From: Saccoglossus kowalevskii
Lineage: Eukaryota > Hemichordata > Enteropneusta > Harrimaniidae
Reading direction: 5' to 3'
DNA: 33,769 bases
NCBI RefSeq assembly: GCF_000003605.2
Contig: NW_003156743.1
Location: 51,692 to 85,460 of the forward strand
The notes under the pieces were generated by a model that was given only the letters and a program-made list of their open reading frames with translations, made no database searches and was not told where the DNA came from. This document shows positions 11,589 to 22,431 of the stretch, piece after piece (within the stretch, counting starts at the first letter, position 1; every line of letters begins with the position of its first letter). The translations under genes and the position numbers were made by a program.

Positions 11589-12100
11589 CACGGACGGTCG
11601 GAGGATATGTATTCTAACATGTATAATCTATGTACTAAATTTGAATGAAAACTGACAAGGCATGTCCAAAATACGACATTTTCAAAACACAAGATGGCTG
11701 CCAGTCGGCTATTTCGAATTGAATTGCTGAACCACTGCATGTGCATATGTCCCACATAAAGTACTAGAAACATGCAAAGAATGAATGGAATCGGCCCAAA
11801 GGATTTTGAAATATGACTCCGGACGACGGACGTACGGGTGAACGCACGGACGGTCGGAGGACATGTATCCTAACATGTATAATCTATGTACAAAATTTGA
11901 ATGAAAATCGACAAAGCCTGTCCAAAATACGGCATTTTCATAAAACAAGATATCTGCCAGTCGGCCATTTTGAATCGAAGCGCTAAACCACTGCATGTGC
12001 ATATTTCCCACATAAAGTACTAGGCACATGCAAATAATGGATTCTGAAATATGGCTCCGGGCGGGGGGACGCACCGACGGACGGACGGAGACAGAATTAT
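11589..12100. repeat. Tandem repeat, 256-bp unit with GGACGGACGG edges
   Basis: Two diverged copies, about 11589-11844 and 11845-12100, share CACGGACGGTCGGAGGA, ATGTATAATCTATGTAC, GCCAGTCGGC and CACTGCATGTGCATAT. The copy ends run into CGGACGGACGGACGG. The overlapping minus frames in this block arise because both copies share the same frame structure; I do not call them genes. Confidence 0.85.
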
Positions 12101-12166
12101 AAGTCTCCGTTTTAGGAATTTGTCCGAACGGAGACTAATAAAGCGCGTAGTTGTTGCTGCGTTACT

Positions 12167-12560
12167 GTAATAAAGACAATATTCTCTATCAATAATCCGC
12201 CCAAAACAGGAATATTTCTACTAATTCGGTTGTTTTTTTCGACGTTTTTCGAAAAACCTGCGGTTAGGCTGCGAACATTCCGGAGGGGGTGAAACGAAAG
12301 AGCATCGCCAGGCGATGGACGCGGGGCTCTTTGGCAACTACCGCAAACGTATCGTGTCCAGTCATTGGTTGGCCACATATAGGTACAAATACGCGTTCTA
12401 TTTTTACGCGTTAAATGTGGCTCGTCCGTTTCATCCCCTCTGGAATGTTCTACTTTCCACTATATCGCAGATTTTTCGAAAAACGTCCAGAAATCACAAG
12501 AATTAGTAGACATATTCCTGTTTTGGGCGGATTATTGATAGAGAATAATGTCTTTATTAC
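12167..12560. mobile_element. Foldback (long inverted repeat) element
   Basis: Left arm 12167-12296 pairs with the reverse complement of right arm 12427-12560. Shared blocks include GTAATAAAGACA, TCTCTATCAATAATCCGCCC, AAAACAGGAATAT, GACGTTTTTCGAAAAA and GAACATTCC. The arms match well with a few indels, and the 130-bp centre is unique. This is the form of a foldback or MITE-like non-autonomous element. Target-site duplications were not identified, and no transposase is present. Confidence 0.8.
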
Positions 12561-12689
12561 AAAAATGCTGAAAAACCGGGAGTTTTTGCCTCAGTTATTT
12601 TTTTATCGGCGAAAAACTTCGAACTCGGCAAATTTTGTTGCTCAACTTCCCTCTATCATATACACCCAGCGACACTGATGCTAGCTGAC

Positions 12690-13210
12690 TGTGGTTGGCC
12701 TGGGAATCATGCCGACTGCACGTGCTACGTCAATTGATGTATGATTGATTATGCACAGAGAAACAGACATGTATTCGAACACCAGTTATAAACACACGAT
12801 AGTCATGCATGTACTTAACTTAGAATACCTGTCCCGTATCAATCAACTAAAATACTCTGCGTGAAAGCATAATTCCGTCTCGTACCAATACAAGTGCCAC
12901 GGAATGAATTCGATGCGATTCGCTTGCATAATACCTGTCGCTAATCTGAATTTGGATGAGATTCCTCATGAATTTTACAAAATCTAAAACTCGTGTGTTT
13001 TCTTCAGACCATACAAAGTGGTTATGCGACTTTAATGTTCAAAATGTAAACATGATATCGCAATGTATTGCTTTGCGGAAGAAACAGTACACAACTCTAC
13101 AATTGCATTTTTTAATTTCCCTAGTCTCCACTGCAATTGCCCACAGTGTATTTGTTACACAAGGAAATGGATCTCGCACAACAGTTCGAACAAATTTGCG
13201 TTAACCATTT
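12690..13210. repeat. Dispersed repeat, homologous to 29905-30830
   Basis: Shared in order with the right side: CTGCACGTGCTACGTCAATT, ACACCAGTTATAAAC, GTGAAAGCATAATTCC, TAATCTGAATTTGG, CTCATGAATT and, after an interruption on the right side, GCAATTGCCC plus AAGGAAATG. Frames at 12956-13204 and 13063-13278 are within the repeat and are not called. Confidence 0.75.
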
Positions 13211-13279
13211 TAAGTGCATTTAAAGTGTCTCATACAATTAACTTCGTAGACATTCCAGCGTTTCGAACTCGAGCTTGAT

Positions 13280-14470
13280 TATTGGTCGAATACATTTACT
13301 TCAAAGAATCTTCACCACAAGAGGGCGTGATTTTCATTGTGCACTGCGCTCTGGGCGCTGGGAGAGTCTTCAATAGTTTAAAATTACCACGATATATCGA
13401 CACGTGAACAACTCACGTATTCAGGCAGAACAAATGTGATCGGCGACTAAAAATTATTATTCTTTGTTTATATCTTCGAAAACCATCCTTTCACAAGTAT
13501 ACAGTTAGTTTAAACCGGATTTAGGGTATTTGAGTATATATATAAATAAATGTAAATATAGAAGAATAAGCTCAGATAGAATGACACCGAATTTGTCGGT
13601 CAGCGTTATATATCTCGTGAATCAACATTCTTAATATAAATAAGAATAAATGTCTTTTCTGGATGGTGGAATAACATTGTCAGTTCCAAGTGCCCCCTGT
13701 CCACAGTTCTCGTAAATTGTCACTTACTCTGTCGCAAATCGTAGTGAATTATCTGTGGCCCAACAGGATTATTCTCTAATTGAGCGAGTAAATAGAAAAT
13801 TGTTTTCCCAAAATAAGGTATCATCCTAGTTCAAAAGATAACATAGTTTTGTATTATTTAAACAATTCTTCTGTTCACCAATAAGTCGCGATATTTAGAT
13901 ATTTATTTTGTCTAGGTGCCTTTCGATTAATAAATATAATGTTATTTTTCACATAATACATACAATAATTTAAAGCTATTTTTACATCTAAAATCTATAA
14001 TATTCATAATCATAGTAATAATACCACTAATAATTGTAACAGATTGTTCGATATCTGGTAATCTTCTTTATATGTTGTGGTCGAGATACTTCCTTCAAAC
14101 GATTCCTCTTCTTGAATAAAGCGATCCTGTACTAGACTGTTTGCGTTGCAAGTAACTACGGTTACTTACGGATACACTGTTTGGGTATGCAATAAATACG
14201 ACGAAGACAGTATATGAATTTAATGCAGTTCTTTTCTTGCCTAGCTTGCGGGGGAATAAGTAATTAAGATACTAAAAATATTCAAAAAATTGTTAGATAT
14301 TTCGTTAGAGAATGTCGCCAATATTATATTCAATTCAGAAAATGTATATATGAAAGTTTACAAATAACAACATGGTACAAACATTTTTATTTCAGTCAAA
14401 ATGTGACGGGAAGTTCATGCGAACTATAAATAAGAGTTAACATTTCTAATCTTTAATTAATTAGATGTAT
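13280..14470. other. Low-copy AT-rich sequence, one CTCF-like site
   Basis: No gene recognised. CCACAAGAGGGCG at 13315-13327 matches the vertebrate CTCF core except at one position. The rest is AT-rich, with no repeat shared with the flanks that I could see. Confidence 0.35.
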
Positions 14471-14477
14471 TACAAAT

Positions 14478-14657
14478 ATGCCGAAGTCCTATCTTTCCAA
14501 GTTTCGTAATAGGATTTTGGGTGGAACAGCGAGCTCCATATTTTTCAAGGAGATCGACGAAATCCCATCGGCCGAAACGTATGCTGATACTTTTAATGAT
14601 GGATATGTTGCCCACCAACCAACATTTGCTATTTCAAAACCTGTAGACTATGTGTTG
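14478..14657 (+). CDS. Possible first exon with SNAG-like N-terminus
   Basis: The frame starts MPKSYLSKF, close to the SNAG motif that begins Snail, Scratch and Gfi1-type zinc-finger repressors and recruits the LSD1 demethylase. It continues for 60 codons to a possible donor GTGTTG|GTAACG; unspliced, it stops two codons later. Composition (many acidic, Ser, Pro and aromatic residues) looks more protein-like than nearby chance frames. No C2H2 zinc fingers were found downstream, so the link to SNAG factors rests on the first nine residues only. Confidence 0.25.
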
Positions 14658-15061
14658 GTAACGTGAACCATGCGTCGTAAATAGTGGTACATGGAAGGTT
14701 GGGTGGCTCTGTAACGATACATCATAAATTTTAGAAACCTTGGTGGTTATACGAAATTTACATCATACACATTGTAGACTATTCGGTAGATACATAAACT
14801 ATAAGTAATATATTGTAGATCAGTGGTTTGTTATGTTAGCGATACTTCGTTAACATCACCACCGGATTAATTGATTTAAACCTATCGTCAGTCCTGTCCT
14901 ACTACCTTCTATGATTTGTATAAGCCAGACACAATTTAATAACCAATTACAGGAAAGATAGCCAATGATGAGATAATTATAGTTACACATTTCCGCACTA
15001 TTGAAGCATCAGTCAATAAACATCGTCATACTTGGATTTATGCGTCAGCTGTTTTTTTCAG

Positions 15062-15250
15062 ATTTTGAGCCTTATTACTTTATATCTGGAATTATGTGTG
15101 TTATTAATGCCACACCCTCTAAGCAATCAGTTTGCCGCCGGTTATTGTACTGTTAATATGCCCCTCTTGGACACGCTGCCAATACCTCCACAACTACCAC
15201 ATATAGCCATGATCCTGTTTTCGCACCAGTATTACCAACCACAACATTGA
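15062..15250 (+). CDS. Possible second exon following 14478
   Basis: Acceptor CTGTTTTTTTCAG is strong. Joined in phase 0 to 14657 the frame stays open for 62 codons, with a hydrophobic start then Pro-rich TLPIPPQLPH and a stop after YYQPQH. A second frame of the same exon (FEPYYFISGIM) is open for about 31 codons. The choice is uncertain, and no homology is recognised. Confidence 0.15.
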   Translation: MLSLITLYLELCVLLMPHPLSNQFAAGYCTVNMPLLDTLPIPPQLPHIAMILFSHQYYQPQH

Positions 15251-16590
15251 TGCAATTCCTCCACAACCCAAGCAATATATGGCTGCAGACTAGAGATAAA
15301 TCCTAATCTCTATTACAAAAAAACTAACGATTTATCACCACGCCATACAACGCGGGTCAGAAGACATAACATGTTATCACCAGAACAATGAATATGTATG
15401 GTGCTCATACAGTTGAGAATGTATACACTCTAGGTGAGAGATTTAGTGTGATTGCATCAGTTTTTAGCTTTGAAATTCATCACATTGTGTCTCAATGGAA
15501 TGATACTATTTCTGCGCGATGGCCAAAACGGCAAGAAATAGAATATTTACGTGGTAACTGAGATGTTTTTCAAATGCAACTGGTACAATTTTGAAAGTGT
15601 GTTTCTTCTCAGATAATAAGATAATAACTGATCATCGGTGTTTCCTGGGGCATTTCACATACCACAAGACGTATTTTTATTGGACCACCAGGAATATCCG
15701 AATGTACATCCTTCGATCGATGAAAAGATTTAACCGACGTAACATGACTATACCACATCGTCGTGATCGACTGTGAAATTAAGGTGGTTTATGCCTGTTG
15801 TTTCAGGCATGTGTACCTACTTGGCACAGCGACAAATGTATGTATTTTGTGAAGTGAGATGAACGTTTAGATGAAAGAAACACTGCTTTGTTTTATTTGC
15901 ACTGTTGTGTTGCAGTTACTTTCATTTTTCTACATGATTAATGACATGCAAAATCACGCGGTATAGTTTTATTTTCTAGCAAAACTGTGAACATTACCCC
16001 CAGATACAAAGATTCTCTTGTTTCATGCTACAAATAACTAATTAGAGAATAAAACTAGTGGATTTGATATTATTTCCATGTATTGATTATGTATGCTTCT
16101 GTTGTGAGTTGTTAACGTGTAGTAATCGTTTGATTGTCCCTACTTGCTTGGAAGCTCAACAATATCATGAATATTTACCCAAATCTATGCAAGAATTTAA
16201 ATTTCATTAGTCATATTTTCCATTAAAATGACGAAAATAATTGTTTACTTTAATTCATAGTTTGTATCATTTAAAAAAATATTTACTGGGAAAATGGGGA
16301 CGCGCACTGAGTGATGATGTTACGGTTTGGCCACGGCTGGACAATGCACGTGCGATTCGGCAGCCGTTCAAAACAATTCACTCACCTTGACTACAATTTA
16401 CAGGCGCAATAGCATGTACGTTTCATGCAGCCAATCGCGAAAATAAAAATGGAAATCTTTTATTCAGCCAATTAAGACAAAGAATGTGAACGAAAGGTGG
16501 TCTAGTGGAATGAAAAATACAGCTTATGGCCAATTATAGGACGTGTATCATCCATTTCGTTTAATTGTGATTTCAACTTGCAGCCGCTAA
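15251..16590. other. Short protein-like frames in shifting frames, no clear gene
   Basis: Between about 15160 and 15780 several short plus-strand stretches look protein-like but lie in different frames without matching splice sites: one ending FLHNPSNIWLQTRDKS, one of about 55 codons from the ATG at 15398, and one reading GAFHIPQDVFLLDHQEYP. This could be a decayed gene or small exons I cannot connect. From 15800 to 16590 I see nothing coding. Confidence 0.2.
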
Positions 16591-16596
16591 GATAGA

Positions 16597-16742
16597 TCAG
16601 GCAGCAATAACTACGCCCATCGGGTCATCAAATATTGCACATTTCCAAATTTCTAGTATGGTAACACAGCCACTCCATTCGAATGTACTAACACGTATTT
16701 GAATATCTTTCATAACAGGGAAACTTGAACTCGCAATACTCA
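16597..16742 (-). CDS. Small open frame of unknown nature
   Basis: From an ATG at 16742, 48 codons begin MSIASSSFPVMKDIQIRV and end PMGVVIAA before a stop. The peptide is less biased than chance AT-rich frames. An upstream Met at 16779 adds 12 residues just after an (AT)n tract at 16779-16795. It lies downstream of the protease gene on the same strand. No family is recognised and it may be chance. Confidence 0.12.
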
Positions 16743-16778
16743 TTTTGAAGTAAGAACCCAAGTTGAAGAAACACAACA

Positions 16779-16795
16779 ATATATATATATATATA
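16779..16795. repeat. (AT)n microsatellite
   Basis: An uninterrupted AT dinucleotide run of about 17 bases. Confidence 0.9.
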
Positions 16796-17289
16796 ATTAC
16801 GTAAATATTTTTACTTTATGTAATACAACAATCTCAAAATTAAAACAAACAATTCATTCTTTTTACATCATGCACATTGAAAGTTTTGGAAGTGTACTCG
16901 AAAACCGGTGTCTATCTTGTATCGTGGTCAATATTTCAGTTAAATAAAAATAGACAAAACAATTAGTTTACTAACTTGCAGTTTAAACACTTCAGACACA
17001 TTCTGCAATCACTAGAAATTTACTTTACATACGTGACTAACATATTCATTATTTCTAATTTAAATACATTGCAGGTAAACATTAATTAAAACACTCTAAA
17101 TATACTATTGTAAGTAATTAGTAAAATGTTAACAAGGGAGTTCATGAATAAAGAAAACAAAACAATATCTACACAACACACTTATGCGAGCACGTTATTG
17201 TGGACATGCATTATACCCATGTGATGTCATATTTGCATTTTACATGATTCAGGTATGGTTTGTTGCTGGTAGTTTTATGGTTAGCAATG

Positions 17290-18913
17290 CTATAAACGTA
17301 ATCTATTTTCAAATAAGTCTTTCCAAATACCGAGGATATTTTGTTGGTTAGCTAGAACTTTAGCATGTTTCATAATTTCGAATATAGAAACCCCTTGTTC
17401 AAAGACGTAGTGATTATCTGTTTCAGTGAATGGAAAGCCGCGGGTGTGAAGAGCAATAATAATCCCTTCGTTTGTGAAAACTGGGGACCCTGACGCGCCG
17501 TGAAACAAGCACGTTTCATAATTTATACGTCTAGTATCGGAAGAAACCATGATATCATCTAGTGAAAAGCTTTTCTGATAATACACAGGGAATTTATTAA
17601 GCGAGGTAATGTTGGTTGTACATCGAGCATCTAAAAGCATTGCTTGGCCCTGAGGATGGCCTAATATATTTATAGCCGAATGCTCACTGGGAATTTGACC
17701 TAGATTACCAGTTAACGATGCTGGAATTTGTTGGTCTTTATTATGGTCAGATATACCATTGGTGTCTTGCACATCAATTTCCATATCTTCGTCAATGTCT
17801 AATTCTAAAATTGCATAGTCAAGGTCCTCGATTTCACTGAAGAAAGGCATATTGAATTTCATTCCTTCGTATCGCAATGTATATTTTGTTAAGCTGTGTT
17901 GTGTACTAACAAAATTAAAACTAATAGTTACATCATTTGGTCTAAATGGATTTGCCCTCATTGCGTCGTATATCAATCTAACTACGTGGTAATTAGTTAT
18001 GATGTACTTAGAGCCCAATCTGAAAACAGTGGAATTCATACTATGAGGCCACTTTATAATACCTACTGATTTCTGTAGATGATTCAAGATATTTAAAGGA
18101 ATGGCTGTGAAAGTTGAACTAAATAAATTTGACAACCGATTCCTTACATTATTTGCAGTTGCCTTGGGTTTAGTCTGTTGCAATACCTTACGAACTTCTT
18201 TAGCGGTGTCTTCAATTTCACCAAGTTTCGACAAAATGAAATTAGCGTCTACAGATCGATCGATTTGCTGTGGTCTCCCGTGAGACACTGAAGCGATTCT
18301 ACTAGAGCCGCCTTGTTTTGCCCCCAACCAAATGACAGAAAATATTTTACCAATATAGCTTGAAGCCTGTTGGTCTAAGCTAACATTATTTTCCCCAGCT
18401 GAAGTTTCTCTAAGTTCACAATTTCTAATTTTCTCTGTAAAACGTCCGTCGCGTGTTAAGGCATCAGACAGAGTATCGTCCTGAATGACCATGACACCTA
18501 CAAGTTGGTTTTTGTAATGACAATGATTTAAAAATGTAACCATTCGGTTCGGTTTATGTTTGTCGACATAACTAACATAAAATATACCGAGATAGCTATC
18601 CCCTTGTTCGAGCTGTCTTCTGTACTCCGTTACTTTGGGTTGAACCTTTTTTTCAATGACGACTAAATTCTCCCCTGCTACTAACTTCGCAGGCATGCCA
18701 AAGTTAGGAATATACCTATCTATGTTGCGTTGTTCACTAACGTTCACTTCCGGAAACAAATTGTTGATGATTGATTTGTATTTGTATTGATCGAGAAAAT
18801 GCTTAGTTACATCAAGAATAGTATGGTGTTCGTCAAATTCCAATTTGTGTTTTTTTAGTTCCTTGCCCATTTTCATGTGAAACGTTAATGTATTTTTCTT
18901 TGTCGTTATTGTT
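17290..18913 (-). CDS. FAM111-like trypsin-fold serine protease, terminal exon
   Basis: Open for 540 codons from a strong acceptor (TTTCATTGCAG) to the stop at 17292-17290. Counting from the internal Met at 18876, residues 1-155 look like the FAM111 ubiquitin-like segments, including the block TLSDALTRDGRF at 135-146. Residues 205-260 are a charged linker. The protease domain covers about 270-510: His297 in TNYHVV, Asp353 in DLDYAILEL and Ser462 in GASGSPVF, with the family-type loop LGHPQG at 405-410. All three catalytic residues are in the expected order and spacing, so an active enzyme is likely. No signal peptide or membrane segment is seen, so it is probably intracellular. Vertebrate FAM111A is nuclear, binds PCNA, helps forks pass protein-DNA crosslinks and restricts some viruses; whether this protein shares those roles is unknown. 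No canonical AATAAA was found in about 450 bp downstream. Confidence 0.93.
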
Positions 18914-19266
18914 CTGCAATGAAAGATATATTATAATTAACATTTATTTATCATATGCAAATTATTAAAAATTAGGCAAACGATTGAAGCGTACAATTGA
19001 AGATCACGCCTTAACTAGATATTTTAATACGCACGTCCTAAAATTGGTGTTCCCTAGGTTAATAAGGCAAACTAGTTCAAAGCGACATATTTTTAGTTGC
19101 ATAACCATCTTCATTTATTAACATGTTATTTATCACTAACTAAATGATGCGAACAAATGTACGGGCCAGCAAGCATATACCCCAACATTTTTAAGACTAT
19201 TCAGACATGGAAGTTTGACACATTATGAAAATTGAAGATATTTTCGCTTATCATTTATGTTAATAC

Positions 19267-19330
19267 CTTTTCAGGTCCAAGTCCACTTTAGATGCACTTC
19301 CTGTAGCAGGTGCCTCTTCATGGCGACCAC
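19267..19330 (-). CDS. Coding exon of the FAM111-like gene (penultimate)
   Basis: A 64-nt exon with acceptor TTATTCCAG and donor AAAAG|GTATTA. Entered in phase 1 it reads GRHEEAPATGSASKVDLDLK and leaves in phase 2, which matches the 18913 acceptor and gives an Arg codon across the junction. The peptide is acidic to neutral and low in complexity, so it is probably a flexible linker just before the first ubiquitin-like segment. The other two frames do not connect to the protease frame. Confidence 0.6.
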
Positions 19331-20756
19331 CTGGAATAACAGATGGAGATTTATGTATATTCTAAACTACATCCTATAGATTATGTGGAACATATTCACA
19401 ATGCAAACACATATCAAACCTATTAATATTCTTGCACTCGGTTTTAAAGGTTGTTGGCAAAGGTTGTGGTTTCATATTAAGCTCAGTGTCGACAGATGAA
19501 CACAACTTCCAGTAATAGATCCTACACCAGCGTAGCTTACAACACTGCGCGCGATCTAACTTTGTTGTCTTGGGGAATTCTCTGATTGCTTGTCTCAGTG
19601 CGGGGAATTATTTAAATAATGTCCTGCCCGCGGGGCAATATCTACATAATGGCCGCTCGCCATCTAGATACAAAGTCAACAATCATGTCAATTTAAGAGA
19701 CTATGCAATCCATAATCAATATATGTTTATAGAAAATACCAAATTGGAAAATTATGATACAAAACGCAACGATCCTGCTTGCGTTCGAAGTCGCAAAGTT
19801 TCATAGGGCATTCTACTTTGATCGATCAGAAATTCGGTATCAGTCGTCGGTTTTCAAATCTTGTCACGTTCATAAATACACATAAATTGATTATCCAGAG
19901 TAACGTATTAGTAGTTCACTTGCGACATCTTTAATATGCAAAGCTTATGTTAAAAATGATTAAAACAATCAGAGATTAACTCATGCATTATGCTGTATAG
20001 AAATTTAGCCCATGTTTTGTAAGCTAAAACGTCTCAGACATACTTTTGGTGTATGTGACCTTGAATGCACATCAAGACAAAATAATTGGTTAACCAGTGA
20101 AAATATAACCAAGTGAAGTAGCGTTAGAAAATTAAAGAGAACATGATTAACTTTACTCAGTGGATTACTTATATTCCACATCTAAAACGTAGTACTGAAC
20201 AGCGATAAACCAGACAGCATGTATACACTGAGTTGTATGTTGTGTGTGACTGCTTATTTACTAAAATCACATAATCAAAGAGTACATAGCATATCAATTG
20301 CGTATACGTCTGACAATAGATTGGACTTCCATATGCAATTAATAGAAAGCTGTTTGGGACTCCAGATGATTCAACAAAGAATCCACAAAACGCGCAGTTG
20401 AGAGAAGCATAATATTTATTCAAACTAAGGCATTTCCGAAAGTTACATTCGTTTTTTAATTCATAATGAATCTTCAGTATTATGTTTTGTGTAGTTAGTG
20501 TGTAGTAAGCATAGATTTTTATTAAACTAGTGCCTATATTTATCATGTATGTCTGATCTATTTAACATAATATTGGATGATACGCGTGGTAATATAGGAA
20601 TGAATCTTTTGGAAATGCTTTAGTTTGAATGTGAGTATGTACATTTCTCTATGGTTCTTTATTAAACCATTGGGCCCCAACGATTTTCTATAGCAATTGA
20701 GTCTCCTTGAATGACGGTTTGACTAACAGCATGTGGTTATAGTTAACACTACTTAC

Positions 20757-20858
20757 TGACAAGGGAAGTCTGTCTTCTTGGACTGCTAGTATGCATGTCA
20801 ATGCGGCATTCAGCTTCCTCTTCAGACGCACTTCTCTGTGTCTTTTTCTGGTGATCCC
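20757..20858 (-). CDS. Coding exon of the FAM111-like gene (linker)
   Basis: A 102-nt exon with acceptor TTATACCAG and an excellent donor TCA|GTAAGTAG. In phase 1 it reads a polar, charged stretch beginning DHQKKTQRSASEEEAE and ending SSPRRQTSLV. Its length is a multiple of three, so inclusion or skipping does not change the downstream frame. The composition suggests a disordered linker, possibly phosphorylated at its Ser-Pro site. Assignment rests on splice sites and on frame continuity with 19330-19267. Confidence 0.55.
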
Positions 20859-21747
20859 CTGGTATAACAGAGAGAACATATGCGTGATGACAAAATGGAA
20901 CACGTGCTAGCATTTTCGTAGGGACAAAGAAACTAAATTACAAATTTCACGATCATTTTGGCTAACAAATATAAGCAGTTGCCATTGCAGTTCAAGTTTG
21001 AAATTGTCAGTTACATAAAAATGGTACCAGCATCAAATTACTAGGTTGTGTGATTTTCACGAACAATGCATAATGATTCAACAACAATTCCAGCAAATAT
21101 GAAATAAAACATTGCATGCTAAGGTACTAGTCGCTGAGGAAAGACAATGCTTGAACACAATCTGTCAATGTATGTCCGAAAAATAGTAAAACTAACTTGT
21201 CCATTAGTCAGTCATTTTTATTACAATCACAAAGCAAACTTGCGTGCATCAAAACATTTGTATGATATGATATAAAATCGATCAATGCAGACAGAAAATT
21301 GACCAAAAATGATTTCTGATTGCCGATTCATGTTCCGATGTGAATTCCAATTTGTATTCTGTAAACTAAACTTCAGATTGAACCGGCAATGAGAAATAAG
21401 CAAACAGCCCCACATTCCCAAAGGATATCTAAGGAATGGCTAAAATACATATAAAACGCAGAATGTCAATCAGACGACCATTTTTAAACAGATTGCAAAA
21501 AATGGCGTGCATCAGAAACGCACTATGACTGCTTCCAATACCAAGTTTAATGAAATAGGTCAGAGCATGCCTGAAAACAGAGACATGTTCAATTGACGAT
21601 GTTTTTGTTTTAAATCTGTAAAGGGCCAACACAAGGAATAAACTATCATTGAAATGACACGCAGATGGACGACACATTGAGTCTAAATCACAAATCCCTG
21701 TTTCTGACAGTTATTAATAAAAGACCGATGTACTTCAAAATACTTAC

Positions 21748-21788
21748 TGTCAGCGGACGTCTGTGTCGTAGGAACGTGACCACCATTT
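21748..21788 (-). CDS. Exon-like segment, alternative exon of the FAM111-like gene
   Basis: A 41-nt segment with a strong acceptor (TTCATTTTCAG) and a strong donor (ACA|GTAAGTA). Entered in phase 2 it reads NGGHVPTTQTSAD and leaves in phase 1, fitting the exon at 20858. In phase 0 it hits a stop at its end. It also pairs correctly with 22212-22166 read in phase 0. It does not fit the frame that starts at 23227, so it is either an alternative N-terminal path or a frame-breaking exon. Confidence 0.4.
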
Positions 21789-22165
21789 CTGAAAATGAAT
21801 TGTTGTTTGTTATTTTTGATGAAATAGAAATGTGAAAAAAGCTATTATAAACGATCATGAATTATAAAAAAACAACTCAGACGGACCTGGCATTATTATT
21901 AATATAATATCTATAATATCCATAATACATCGTTTGCAAAGTATTCTCACCTATTCTGTGTGCAGTCCATGTTGAAACACGGTAGAATATACATGGAATA
22001 AAAAAGTGCAAATGAATTACTATAACCACATTCTTACATTCTTATCTTTATGATCTTTGTTTTTATGAAATGAATAATGGACCAATCACGGTATCCAGAA
22101 TAAATACCAACACATTAGTGAAATTGTCAACACATGTTCATCCACAAATTATGTTTTTGGCATAC

Positions 22166-22212
22166 CTGTGTTGCTGTGTCCGTGTGTCTGTGCGGACCGT
22201 GTCTACGTTGAT
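22166..22212 (-). CDS. Exon-like segment, alternative exon of the FAM111-like gene
   Basis: A 47-nt segment with acceptor CGTTTTTTTAG and donor CACAG|GTATGC. Read in phase 0 it gives INVDTVRTDTRTQQH and leaves in phase 2, which matches the 21788 exon. Read in phase 1 it is also open but then runs into a stop in the 21788 segment. Thr/Arg-rich composition resembles the other linker exons. It is usable only if the preceding exon is read in a frame different from the one set by the start codon at 23227. Confidence 0.4.
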
Positions 22213-22352
22213 CTAAAAAAACGAATAAAAAAATATCAAAATGTATTATATATCTTCAAGCTGAATTGTCGTTTTTCCGGATTTAATTCGTTCAATATTT
22301 AATATTTAACTCTATAACATCGACAGACAATAATAAATAATAATGCACCTAC

Positions 22353-22431
22353 ACGAAGTGCTGCTCTCCGATCTACCAGGACTCGTAGTTTTAGCATCGG
22401 TTCCGCTTCTTGCGGTCTTGTTGGAATTATT
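22353..22431 (-). CDS. Coding exon of the FAM111-like gene, open in two frames
   Basis: A 79-nt exon. The acceptor follows a run of T (TTTTTTTAAG) and the donor is TCGT|GTAGGT. In phase 0, from the 23227 start, it reads NNSNKTARSGTDAKTTSPGR then SESSTS. It leaves in phase 1, matching the 20858 exon directly. In phase 2 it is also open, contains an internal Met (MLKLRVLVDRRAALR) and leaves in phase 0, matching the 22212 exon. The first reading has the Ser/Thr/Gly-rich character of the other linker exons and is preferred. RNA evidence would decide. Confidence 0.5.

Noticed and set aside
11709..12074. 121-codon minus-strand frame and its relative at 11555-11773
   Set aside because: Similar peptides arise because the two 256-bp tandem copies share a frame; no domain, and stops differ.
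12315..12678. Plus-strand frames across the foldback element
   Set aside because: They overlap an inverted repeat arm and differ between the two arms; no domain.
15800..17000. C2H2 zinc fingers expected after a SNAG motif
   Set aside because: No CxxC followed by HxxxH spacing was found in any frame that I checked.
20169..20546. 125-codon minus-strand frame
   Set aside because: It is in an intron of the protease gene and rich in Cys, Tyr and Ile codons expected by chance in AT-rich DNA; no splice fit to neighbouring exons.
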